Part shown: positions 51,478-59,320 of the stretch, piece after piece
How the letters are laid out: every line of letters starts with the position of its first letter
Position numbering within the stretch: the stretch's first letter is position 1
Assembly (NCBI RefSeq): GCF_037151175.1
Contig: NZ_JBBCOR010000001.1
Coordinates: 372,001 to 436,000 of the forward strand
Origin: Asaia sp003994335
Lineage (GTDB): Bacteria > Pseudomonadota > Alphaproteobacteria > Acetobacterales > Acetobacteraceae
Reading direction: 5' to 3'
Length of the DNA: 64,000 nt
Notes under the pieces: model-generated
Seen by the model: only the letters and a program-made list of their open reading frames with translations
Databases searched by the model: none
Told to the model about the DNA's origin: nothing
Made by a program: the position numbers and the translations under genes

Positions 51478-52500
51478 TTAGTGATAGTGCTGATCGGCGG
51501 TCACGGTGCCGCGGAATACCCAGTAGGAATAAATCGTGTAGGCCAGAATGATCGGCAGCAGGATCGACGCACCGACCAGAAGGAACAACTGGCTTTCCGG
51601 CGGGGATGAAGCCGACCAGATGGTGACTGTGGGCGGAACGATATAGGGCCAGACATTGATGCCCAGACCCGAGAAGCACAGGAAAAACCAGCCCAGCGCG
51701 CAGAGGAAGGGCGTCAGACGCGTTGTCTGCTTGCGCAGCGACAGGAAGAAGAGCGCAGCCAACACGATCACGGCGACGGGCACGGGGGCTACCCAGACGA
51801 TCTCGGGGAAATCGGTCCAGCGGTGCATGTAGTTAGCATGCAGATAGGGTGTCCAGACCGAGACAATGGCAATCAGCACCAGCATGCTCAGACCGAGCGG
51901 CGCCGAAAGACGCTGCATGACCGCCTTGAGATCGGTTTCCGTGCGCCACACCAGCCAGGTTGCGCCCAGCAGGGTATAGCCCACAGCCACGGCAAAGCCG
52001 CAGAAGAGCGGGAAGGGGGCGACCCAGTCCCAGGCACTACCAACGAAGGTGTTGTTCTCGACTTTCACACCCATGATCAGCTCGCCGAGAATGATGCCCT
52101 GCATGACGGAGGCCACGAGCGAGCCGATGCAGAAGGACCGATCCCAGAACCCCATGCCGAAAATGCCGCTTGCCTTGACGCGGAACTCGAACGCTACGCC
52201 ACGCAGGATGAGCGCGAGCAGCATGAACAGGATGGGCAGATAAAGCGCAGGCAGGATCGTGCCATACGCCACGGGGAAAACGCCATACAGTGTGGCACCG
52301 CCGAAAATCATCCAGGTCTCGTTACCGTCCCAGACCGGTGCGATGGTGTTGACCATGACATCGCGATGTTCCTTGCGGTGCTCACCGAGGAACAGAATGC
52401 CGATCCCCAGGTCGAACCCGTCAAGGCAGACATAGATGAAGATGGCCAGAGAGGCGAGGGTTGCCCAGATGATGGGCAACCAATAGGCGAGGGTGTTCAT
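51478..52500 (-). CDS. cioB: Cytochrome bd-type (cyanide-insensitive) ubiquinol oxidase subunit II
   Basis: 340 residues with eight membrane helices. The N-terminal 'YVCLDGFDLGIGILFL', 'IAPVWDGNETWMIFGG' and 'YGTILPALYLPILFML' blocks are diagnostic for subunit II (CydB/CioB). The pair accepts electrons from quinol and reduces oxygen to water without proton pumping. Gene order cioA - cioB - DUF2474 on the minus strand indicates a single operon; cioA ends 9 bases upstream. Confidence 0.96.
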   Translation of the reverse strand: MNTLAYWLPIIWATLASLAIFIYVCLDGFDLGIGILFLGEHRKEHRDVMVNTIAPVWDGNETWMIFGGATLYGVFPVAYGTILPALYLPILFMLLALILRGVAFEFRVKASGIFGMGFWDRSFCIGSLVASVMQGIILGELIMGVKVENNTFVGSAWDWVAPFPLFCGFAVAVGYTLLGATWLVWRTETDLKAVMQRLSAPLGLSMLVLIAIVSVWTPYLHANYMHRWTDFPEIVWVAPVPVAVIVLAALFFLSLRKQTTRLTPFLCALGWFFLCFSGLGINVWPYIVPPTVTIWSASSPPESQLFLLVGASILLPIILAYTIYSYWVFRGTVTADQHYH

Positions 52501-52509
52501 GGTAAACGC

Positions 52510-53919
52510 TTACTCCGCCGGGTGGTGAGAGACTTGGGTGATACCAGCGGCACGATGCGGCTGATCGCGCGGGGGCTCAGGCTCGTTCGAGCTCGGTTCC
52601 TTGGCGAAGTCGCGCAGCAGGATGCCGATACCGGCGGTAAAGACGATGAAGTAGACGATGACGAAGGCCACCATGGACATTTCCATGTTCGGCAGTGTCA
52701 CGGGTGAGACGCTGTCGACCGTGCGCAGCAGCCCATAGATCGTGAAGGGCTGGCGGCCCACTTCGGTCGTGACCCAGCCGCAAAGCAGGGCGATGAATCC
52801 GGCAGGTGTCATGAGCAGCGCCCCGCGCAGCAGGATCGGGTTGGTATAGAACCCGCCTTTCCAGCGCAGGAACAGCGAGAAGAAGCCAAGCAATGCCATC
52901 AGGCTGCCGAGCGCCACCATCACACGAAAGGTGTAGAACACCACATACATCGGCGCGCGCTGGTCCTTGGGGAAGTCCTTGAGCCCAGGGACCTTGCCGT
53001 CAAGACTATGTGTCAGGATGAGCGAGCCAACGAGCGGGATGCCGATCTTGTAGCGGGTTACTTCATGTTCCATGTCCGGCACGCCGAACAGCAGTTCAGG
53101 AGCACGCCCCTCGCTCTCCCAGTCGCCTTCCATCGCGGCGATCTTGGCGGGCTGGTATTTCAGCGTGTTCAGACCATGGGCATCACCAGCCAGAATCTGC
53201 AGCGGGGCCACGATGGCGGCCATCCACATGGCCATGGAGAACATGACCTTCACGGCGTCGGTCGGCTGGCGCTTCTGGCGCTTGGCCTTGAGCAGATGCC
53301 ACGCACCCACGCCACCCACGATAAAGGCCACGCAGAGGAAAGCGGCAAGCGCCATATGAACGAGGCGGAACGGGAAAGACGGGTTGAAGACGATGGCCCA
53401 CCAGTCTGCCGGAAGGAAACGGCCCGTCGCGGCATCGATCTTGTAACCCTGGGGTGTCTGCATCCAGGAATTGGATGCGAGGATCCAACTCATGGAGATG
53501 AGCGTGCCGATCGAGACCATGCAGGTTGCCGCGAAATGCAGCCCTTTGCCCACGCGGTTGAGCCCGAACATCATCACGCCAAGGAATCCTGCTTCGAGGA
53601 AGAAGGCGGTCATGACCTCGTAGGCCAGCATCGGACCAAGGATTGGCCCAGCCTTTTGCGAGAACTGCGACCAGTTGGTGCCGAACTCATAGGACATCAC
53701 CAGCCCTGAGACGACGCCCATGGCGAACACGACCGAAAAGACGCGCAGCCAGTATTTGAAGAGGTCGAGATAGACGGGCTTGTCCGTCTTGAGCCAGAGC
53801 CCTTCGAGCACGGCCAGGAACGCTGCCAGACCGATGGAGAAAGCGGGAAAGACGATGTGAAATCCGACGGTAAACGCGAATTGCAATCGTGCAAGGAAGA
53901 GAGCACTCATGTCAGGCAT
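52510..53919 (-). CDS. cioA: Cytochrome bd-type (cyanide-insensitive) ubiquinol oxidase subunit I
   Basis: 469 residues. 'LFLARLQFAFTVGFHIVFPA' holds the haem b595 ligand His, 'FQQ'-type features are absent, and 'GWVTTEVGRQPFTIYGLLRT' is the GWxxxExGRQP motif of CioA-type subunits; the Q-loop is short, as in CIO rather than the long-loop E. coli CydA. In acetic acid bacteria this oxidase works alongside cytochrome bo3. ATG at 53919 is chosen; an ATG three codons later is also possible. The promoter should lie in the 85 bases before it. Confidence 0.95.
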   Translation of the reverse strand: MPDMSALFLARLQFAFTVGFHIVFPAFSIGLAAFLAVLEGLWLKTDKPVYLDLFKYWLRVFSVVFAMGVVSGLVMSYEFGTNWSQFSQKAGPILGPMLAYEVMTAFFLEAGFLGVMMFGLNRVGKGLHFAATCMVSIGTLISMSWILASNSWMQTPQGYKIDAATGRFLPADWWAIVFNPSFPFRLVHMALAAFLCVAFIVGGVGAWHLLKAKRQKRQPTDAVKVMFSMAMWMAAIVAPLQILAGDAHGLNTLKYQPAKIAAMEGDWESEGRAPELLFGVPDMEHEVTRYKIGIPLVGSLILTHSLDGKVPGLKDFPKDQRAPMYVVFYTFRVMVALGSLMALLGFFSLFLRWKGGFYTNPILLRGALLMTPAGFIALLCGWVTTEVGRQPFTIYGLLRTVDSVSPVTLPNMEMSMVAFVIVYFIVFTAGIGILLRDFAKEPSSNEPEPPRDQPHRAAGITQVSHHPAE

Positions 53920-54004
53920 TGCAGGGATCCGCGGCCATCAAGGCCAGTCGTGAAGGGGAATGGTTAACTGCCACCGCCCATAAGGCGTCAGCTTCCCCTC
54001 CGGT

Positions 54005-55045
54005 TCATCGAGAATGCCCCGTTATTATCGCGGAAATGTGATTTTGCAATAAAATGTCATCGCGGCCGACTGGTATGGGCAGGTCGAGATGGTCCGGTAT
54101 CCTTGCCGATTGTTCATCCAGCGCCTTCAGAAGGGGCGCATAATCAGGCGTAATCCGCCCGGACTCGGGCAATAGGGCAATCCAGGAACGAACGAAGCCC
54201 TGCAAGCCCGACAGGTGCGCCCAGAGGGTGCCTTCTCCTGCGCCAGACAGGGTGCCGCGGGCTATGCAGGAGAGCGCGCCGAGCTGGAATGAGGCCTCCT
54301 GGATTAAATAGCGTCCATATGCCGTTTTCGAGGCGTTCCGTCCCGCTTCGTCACGCAGCGCCACGATGATGAGATGCAGCTTGCTGGCCGAGGGCAGGGT
54401 GGTCAGCAGCGGACCGATATCTGGCGTGAGGGTTTCGTTCCGCTCCTGGGCGGAGCGCTTGATCGACACCGACTCGGCGCTCAACTCCACCGCGCCTCCA
54501 GGAAGCGGGGAGGACCGCGTTATATCTTTATTGCCCCTCGCAGGAGGATCCTTCGTCACATCAGGGGTAAGTTGCACTGTGACATGGCCAAGCGTGAGAG
54601 TCTCGATACCCGAGACAGGGGGCATGTCGAGGGACATCTGCCGTGTTTCGAGGATCAATGTACGACTGGCGGGTACGAAGTGTCCTTCAAGAGCGCTACT
54701 CGTCACGGTCATGGTGTCGCTCGGTTTGAAGATCTGCGGTCCACCAAATTCTAGGCGGATGGAGGCTGGGTGAAGAAAGCTCACGCCGAGTACCAGGGTC
54801 TTCCCTCCCCAGCCACGACCGCGGGCATCGATCAGGCGTGGCTGAGAAAGGGTGAGGGATTGCCCCCAGGGGGAACGGGCAAGACTCCTCTGGTCCCAGT
54901 CCAGATGCCAGCCTGCTGCGGCCAGTGAGAGACGCATCTGATCGAGAGACCTGCCCAGGCGGGCCATGCGCAGGCAATCCACGCCAAACGCTGAAAGTAA
55001 CAGCAGCGTAATCCCCAGCAGGGCGTAGAAAAGCCGGTTTTTCAT
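54005..55045 (-). CDS. DUF2125 domain-containing membrane-anchored protein
   Basis: 346 residues. An N-terminal membrane anchor ('NRLFYALLGITLLLLSAFG') is followed by a beta-rich periplasmic domain with repeated 'GW-HLDWDQRSLARSPWG' and 'ASIRLEFGGPQ' patterns, as in DUF2125 proteins of Alphaproteobacteria. Function is unknown. The ATG at 55045 is the natural start of the membrane helix. It is followed downstream by cioA with 85 bases between, and upstream by the 328-base region discussed as a possible origin. Confidence 0.82.
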   Translation of the reverse strand: MKNRLFYALLGITLLLLSAFGVDCLRMARLGRSLDQMRLSLAAAGWHLDWDQRSLARSPWGQSLTLSQPRLIDARGRGWGGKTLVLGVSFLHPASIRLEFGGPQIFKPSDTMTVTSSALEGHFVPASRTLILETRQMSLDMPPVSGIETLTLGHVTVQLTPDVTKDPPARGNKDITRSSPLPGGAVELSAESVSIKRSAQERNETLTPDIGPLLTTLPSASKLHLIIVALRDEAGRNASKTAYGRYLIQEASFQLGALSCIARGTLSGAGEGTLWAHLSGLQGFVRSWIALLPESGRITPDYAPLLKALDEQSARIPDHLDLPIPVGRDDILLQNHISAIITGHSR

Positions 55046-55373
55046 GGGCTCGAACCGTGATGATTACTGATCGCGGTGTCTGCCCTGCGCTCCAATTTCA
55101 CAGTCATGATGAGAAACCGCACAAATTATCCCCAGAGCGCACTGGCTTCGTTCGAGAGGGAAGAAAAGACTCCCTGACGAAGGGCTATGAAAGCGTCCGG
55201 GCCTGTGGTAGATGCCCCCACCGCGTGGAATTTCGGGCACAATGCTCCGTAAAACCTAGGTTTTACGATGATTGTCTCTTGACTCGTGCGCAAGGGCGCT
55301 TTGGTCCCAACGCTTGGGTGATGCACAGCTTTTCCCCAGTCAGCTCTCCGGTTCTGCACAGGGGATCCTCCGG
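55046..55373. other. Intergenic region with DnaA-box-like sites and a 20-bp palindrome
   Basis: Besides the sites listed separately, this region holds GANTC (CcrM-type) sites at 55168, 55281 and, just inside plsC, 55384. No gene is recognisable. Two convergently or divergently placed promoters are not required here because both neighbouring genes run on the minus strand, so 328 bases is longer than needed for one promoter. Confidence 0.5.
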
Positions 55374-55404
55374 TCAGCATTTCGAGTCCACAGAGTTATC
55401 CACA
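55136..55404. promoter_or_regulatory. Cluster of DnaA-box-like sequences (candidate oriC element)
   Basis: A perfect TTATCCACA at 55396-55404 (inside the plsC 3' end), TTATCCCCA at 55136-55144 (one mismatch), and weaker two-mismatch forms at 55319-55327, 55330-55338 and 55352-55360, all in the same orientation. Same-orientation clustering of strong and weak boxes is what replication origins show, but two-mismatch sites are common by chance. Confidence 0.35.
55248..55267. repeat. Perfect 20-bp palindrome
   Basis: CGTAAAACCT / AGGTTTTACG, with no spacer, in the middle of the DUF2125-plsC gap. It could be an operator or part of an origin; it is not a known box to me. Confidence 0.6.
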
Positions 55405-56117
55405 GGGTGTGGCAGGTCCTCGCGCGCGCTTAGTCGATCCCAGGATTTGTAGATCGAGTCGATCAGGGATAGCCGTCCGGCATTGGCGGGGAGGGCCTCT
55501 CCGATAGCGATAGTGATCTCCCCTGGCTGCATCAACCAGCCTCTGCGCGGCCAGTGAAGGCCCGAATTTGTCGCGACCGGAATCACGGGGGCGGCGGCCT
55601 GTTTGGCAAGTGCTACGACGCCGGGCTGGAGGGGCACCCTTGCCCCGGGAAGCGTGCGGGTGCCTTCAGGGAAGATGATGATCTGGCGTGAGGCGTCAAA
55701 ATGCGCCTGGGTTGCCTTCATCAGGCCGCGCAGAGCCTTCGCCCCCGCTTCTCGCTCAACCGGCACCATTCCGGAAAGAAGCAGCATTGGGCCAATGAAA
55801 GGGATGCGCGTCAGTTCCTGTTTGATCACATAAGCGGGGCCGGGCACGAGCGTCATCCAGATGAACCCGTCGAAGAAGGACTGATGCTGCGATGCAATGA
55901 GGCAGGCGCCTTCAGGGAGGTTCTCCGCGCCAACAACGCGAATGCGGATACGGCAAAAGAACCTGAGGCCCCGAAGTGTCAGGGCAGACCAGCTCTGGGC
56001 GTAACGCAAGGCAAGATCACGGCGGCGCAGTACGCGGATCGGCATCGCGCCGATACCCATGATCAGCGTCAGGATGACGAAATAGGTGATGAAGAGAAAG
56101 GCGCGTATCCGGTTCAT
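55374..56117 (-). CDS. plsC: 1-acyl-sn-glycerol-3-phosphate acyltransferase
   Basis: 247 residues. The acyltransferase motifs are 'ASQHQSFFDGFIW' (H-x4-D), 'GMVPVERE' and 'IIFPEGTRTLPG'; an N-terminal membrane helix ('AFLFITYFVILTLIMGIG') anchors it. It makes phosphatidic acid from lysophosphatidic acid, the precursor used by pssA in this window. The ATG at 56117 is chosen because GGGGGAG lies just upstream; an ATG eight codons earlier is possible. The last codons contain the perfect DnaA box. Confidence 0.94.
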   Translation of the reverse strand: MNRIRAFLFITYFVILTLIMGIGAMPIRVLRRRDLALRYAQSWSALTLRGLRFFCRIRIRVVGAENLPEGACLIASQHQSFFDGFIWMTLVPGPAYVIKQELTRIPFIGPMLLLSGMVPVEREAGAKALRGLMKATQAHFDASRQIIIFPEGTRTLPGARVPLQPGVVALAKQAAAPVIPVATNSGLHWPRRGWLMQPGEITIAIGEALPANAGRLSLIDSIYKSWDRLSAREDLPHPVDNSVDSKC

Positions 56118-56317
56118 GCACTCCCCCAGGGCCGGCTCCATGTCGCTTGTTCACTAGAGCAAGCGAGGGCGCGATGGAATTCTTCCACAACGAGAAAGAT
56201 GGGCCTCACGCTTCCAATCCCCATGCCTGATCTCACTGGTGTGGCAAGAGACGATGGGTCTGTCGCCCAGCGCAAGCCTTCGTCGTCGCGTGCATCTCGG
56301 GATGCTCTATGACGGGG

Positions 56318-56908
56318 TCAGGAGCGGGGGGTAAGATTCACACCGCGTGACAGGCCAAGGTTGGAGCCGATCCATTTCGTATATTCGTGTAAAAGCAGCC
56401 TGAATGTCGCCCGATCGGGCGTGCGTCGCAACGCCGGCGAGCGTATCGGGTAAGGATGCAGCGCTACACCGGGCGCGGCACGATGCAGTTCCAGCATGGC
56501 GCGCCGGATGTGATAGCCTGCGGTGACGACAAGAAGGGAATGGATCGCGTTCTGGCGAGCCCAATCAGCCGTTTCCGACCCATTGCCGATGGTCGAGACG
56601 GCGCGACGGCCCAGCGTGATGCGGGCCGCAAGCGCAGGAGTGAGGGCGATCGGCGCATGCTCGGTGAGTTGCGCGAGCGTGGCATGGGGACCGACGCCCG
56701 ATATCAGCAATTTTCCCCCGACCCCTTTGTCGAGCAGGGCAAGTGAGGCTTCGATCCGGTCGCGCCCTCCGGTGAGGGCGACGATGCCGTCGCAATGGAC
56801 CGGTTGCGACACGGGATGAAGCGCATCGACGCAGAACCACGCGAATCCGGCGCACCAGGTCAATGCCAGGACGAGCAGAAGAAACGGCACGGCCAGCCAG
56901 AATTTCAT
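56318..56908 (-). CDS. YdcF/ElyC/SanA-like membrane-anchored protein (DUF218)
   Basis: 196 residues with one N-terminal membrane helix ('FWLAVPFLLLVLALTWCAG'), then the DUF218 pattern: 'DGIVALTGGRDRIEASLALL', 'LLISGVGPHATLAQL', 'RAVSTIGNGSETADWARQ' and 'LLVVTAGYHIRRAMLEL'. The family includes ElyC and SanA, linked to envelope and peptidoglycan precursor homeostasis. The ATG at 56908 overlaps the ftsX stop by three bases (ATGA). It follows ftsE-ftsX directly, a conserved alphaproteobacterial order. Confidence 0.88.
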   Translation of the reverse strand: MKFWLAVPFLLLVLALTWCAGFAWFCVDALHPVSQPVHCDGIVALTGGRDRIEASLALLDKGVGGKLLISGVGPHATLAQLTEHAPIALTPALAARITLGRRAVSTIGNGSETADWARQNAIHSLLVVTAGYHIRRAMLELHRAAPGVALHPYPIRSPALRRTPDRATFRLLLHEYTKWIGSNLGLSRGVNLTPRS

Positions 56909-57813
56909 GGCAGGCGCCGCAGCCAGAGCCGCACCGTCGCCTGGGCCACGAGGAAACTCAGCAAGGCTACCAGCAGCGGCACACAGATCAGGGACTGGAG
57001 CAGGGCAGGGGGTAGACTCGTTGCAAGCTTCAGCCATCCGTCCATATCGCCCGGCCAGAACGCCAGACTGCCCTGCTGATGGTCCAGGAAGGGCAGGATC
57101 AGGCGATGCACGATGGCGAGGGTCATCCCCCCCAGCGCCATGCCAACCGCGCCTCCCCCAAATCCGAGCCCGAAGCTGCGCCAGGCGATGCGCCTTGCGA
57201 TGAGGCCGTCCCTGGCGCCGAAACCATGGAGGATTTCGATGGTGCGCCGACGGGCCGTCAGGGTCATGCGTACCGAGAGTGTGGTCACACCGGCCGTTGC
57301 AAAACCAGCCAGTAGCACGGCGAGCCAGGCACAGGCCTGCAGGCTTTGTCCCAGCAGCATGAGACGCTCGCCCCATCGCCCGTTTTCCTCAATGACCGCG
57401 GAAGGCGCCAGCGTGTCGAGAATACGCGGCAGATCCGTTACCGGGCCCTCTGCACGACGTGTGATCTCAAGCACAACAGGAAGGTCTGACACAGTACCCT
57501 GCATCGGTCCCAGCCACGGGCGCAGGAGCTCACGGATCCGCTCTTCGGAGAGCGTCTCGACGGCAGCGATTCCCGGATCGCTCTGCAGGACCGATACCAG
57601 TCTGGCCGCCGTCTCCCGTCCGTCTCCCGAGAAGTCGGGAATTTCGATCGTCACCTGCCGTGCGGCGCCATGGGCCCATTCGCGCGAGAGGCTCCGTGAC
57701 GCGTCCCATCCTCCGAGTGCCAGCGTCGCAATGGCCGCGACGGCCGCGATGATCGGGATGAGGCCGCGGTCCTGTCTGCCCAGATGCAGCCCGTCTGGCA
57801 GGGCGCGGCTCAT
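56905..57813 (-). CDS. ftsX: Cell division protein FtsX
   Basis: 302 residues: one N-terminal membrane helix, a ~110-residue periplasmic loop, and three C-terminal helices, the standard FtsX topology; 'RRTIEILHGFGARDGLIARR' is the family's cytoplasmic coupling motif. FtsX forms the membrane part of the FtsEX ABC complex that controls septal peptidoglycan hydrolases. It overlaps ftsE by four bases and ydcF by four bases. Confidence 0.88.
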   Translation of the reverse strand: MSRALPDGLHLGRQDRGLIPIIAAVAAIATLALGGWDASRSLSREWAHGAARQVTIEIPDFSGDGRETAARLVSVLQSDPGIAAVETLSEERIRELLRPWLGPMQGTVSDLPVVLEITRRAEGPVTDLPRILDTLAPSAVIEENGRWGERLMLLGQSLQACAWLAVLLAGFATAGVTTLSVRMTLTARRRTIEILHGFGARDGLIARRIAWRSFGLGFGGGAVGMALGGMTLAIVHRLILPFLDHQQGSLAFWPGDMDGWLKLATSLPPALLQSLICVPLLVALLSFLVAQATVRLWLRRLP

Positions 57814-58505
57814 GGCGCTGCTCCCCTCTCGGCAGGCGGATCACACAGGCGCCCCTGTTTCAGCATGATCTGTGGATGACGAATCGCCCGCACGAGCGCC
57901 TCGTTATGGGTTGCGACGATCACGGTGGTGCCCGCGCGACTCAACGCCTCGAGGGCTTCGACCAGTTGCCAGCTCTGTCCTTCCGCGAGGGCATTTGTCG
58001 GCTCGTCGGCCAGAAGCAACGCCGGACGCATGATCAGCGCCCGCGCAATGGCCACGCGCTGACGCTCGCCCCCCGAAAGCTGATCCGGGAATTTCCTCTC
58101 TTTCCCATCCAGCCCGAGCCAGTCGAGAATCGAGGGGATCTCGCTTTGCAGGATTTCTTGCGTCGTTCCCGCCAGGCGAAGGGGAAGTGCGATATTGTCA
58201 AACACATCCAGCTCGGAAAGCAGGCGCAGATCCTGCGGGATGAAGCCAATACGCTGCCGTAGCTGAGCAAGCTGGCGTCGTCGTGCCGTCCTGATATCGA
58301 CACCGAGAATTTCGACGCCCCCCTCTTCGGGAAGGGCTTCTCCATGCATGAGGCGCAGGAGGCTCGATTTTCCGGCGCCTGAGGGGCCTGTCAGCCAGAA
58401 GAAGCTGCCCTGGGGAATATCGAGAGTGATTCCCTGCAGACCCGGGCGCCCCTGGGCTTTTCTCCCTTTTTCAAGCCGATAGGTGACATTGCGAAACCGG
58501 ATCAT
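57810..58505 (-). CDS. ftsE: Cell division ATP-binding protein FtsE
   Basis: 231 residues of an ABC ATPase: Walker A 'LTGPSGAGKSSLLRLM', Q-loop 'IGFIPQDLRLL', signature 'LSGGERQRVAIARAL' and Walker B 'LLLADEPTNAL'. The Asn-Ala after ADEPT is unusual where most FtsE have Gly-Asn-Leu. It drives FtsX. The ATG is at 58503-58505; a hypothetical membrane protein gene precedes it by 19 bases on the same strand. Confidence 0.93.
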   Translation of the reverse strand: MIRFRNVTYRLEKGRKAQGRPGLQGITLDIPQGSFFWLTGPSGAGKSSLLRLMHGEALPEEGGVEILGVDIRTARRRQLAQLRQRIGFIPQDLRLLSELDVFDNIALPLRLAGTTQEILQSEIPSILDWLGLDGKERKFPDQLSGGERQRVAIARALIMRPALLLADEPTNALAEGQSWQLVEALEALSRAGTTVIVATHNEALVRAIRHPQIMLKQGRLCDPPAERGAAP

Positions 58506-58524
58506 GAACGCCCTGGCCGGGGAA

Positions 58525-58935
58525 TTACATATTGCGCGCGGCGACTGCCGAAACCGTGGCGCCGAGGGCAGCGACAGCCATCAGCAGGAACCCGTCGAAA
58601 ACCAGACCCGAAGGGGTCATCACATGGCTGCCGATGGCCAGATGTTCCGGAATGCTGCCCACCACATGGTTCATCACGTCCTGTGCCTGCGGGTCCGTCG
58701 AGGCGCTCGATGTGGTGATCGAGGCGAGTGCGCGGGGCAGAGCCATCCAGCCAATGCCGATCACGAGACAAAGCGGCGCGAGGACCTCGGCGACCTGTTG
58801 GGCGAAGTAGAAGGCGAAATAGCAGATCGCCCAGAACCCGGTTCGGACGATGCCGAACCCCGATGCCTTGCGCGGCGCGCGATCGTCGCTCGTCTGGGCG
58901 AGGCGGGACAGGGACGGACGGGGCGAAACTTCCAT
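58525..58935 (-). CDS. Hypothetical small membrane protein
   Basis: 136 residues with a ~30-residue basic N-terminus and two predicted membrane helices (about 33-65, 'FWAICYFAFYFAQQVAEVLA', and the C-terminal 'VFDGFLLMAVAALGATVSAV'). I recognise no family. It is the first gene of the probable operon with ftsE, ftsX and ydcF, so a link to division or envelope is possible but unproven. Confidence 0.6.
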   Translation of the reverse strand: MEVSPRPSLSRLAQTSDDRAPRKASGFGIVRTGFWAICYFAFYFAQQVAEVLAPLCLVIGIGWMALPRALASITTSSASTDPQAQDVMNHVVGSIPEHLAIGSHVMTPSGLVFDGFLLMAVAALGATVSAVAARNM

Positions 58936-59320
58936 GGGGCGCTTTCAGCTTTTCGTAACGGGCGAGGTTGAAAAGGCGTCCAGTCGACGCTGGCCACGTT
59001 GTCTCTGGTTGAGGTAGCTGGGCGGGGCGGGAAATGCAATGATTGCCGTCCTCACCGCAGCTCGGTGTTCCTCCTGGGGCGCAGGTCTCGATGCCGTCCC
59101 GACGGCGAAATACAAACTGGTCTGAGTCCATGCCCGGACACTGTGCGGTACTGTGTGAGTGGCGCAGACCACGCCGCCGCGCTGCGGATTCCTGACCTGG
59201 GTATTGCAGCGCAGAGGGGAGCAACCATGAGAGGTCTCGCGCGGTAATGGCGTATCGCGACAACCATGCTAGTGATGGAAAGACTACCTGAAGGCCGCGC
59301 ATGATGGATCTATCCCCCCA
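58936..59320. other. Divergent intergenic region before the histidine kinase pair
   Basis: About 385 bases between minus-strand and plus-strand genes. It should hold two promoters, but I could not place one with confidence; no repeats, tRNA or small gene are visible. Confidence 0.5.
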
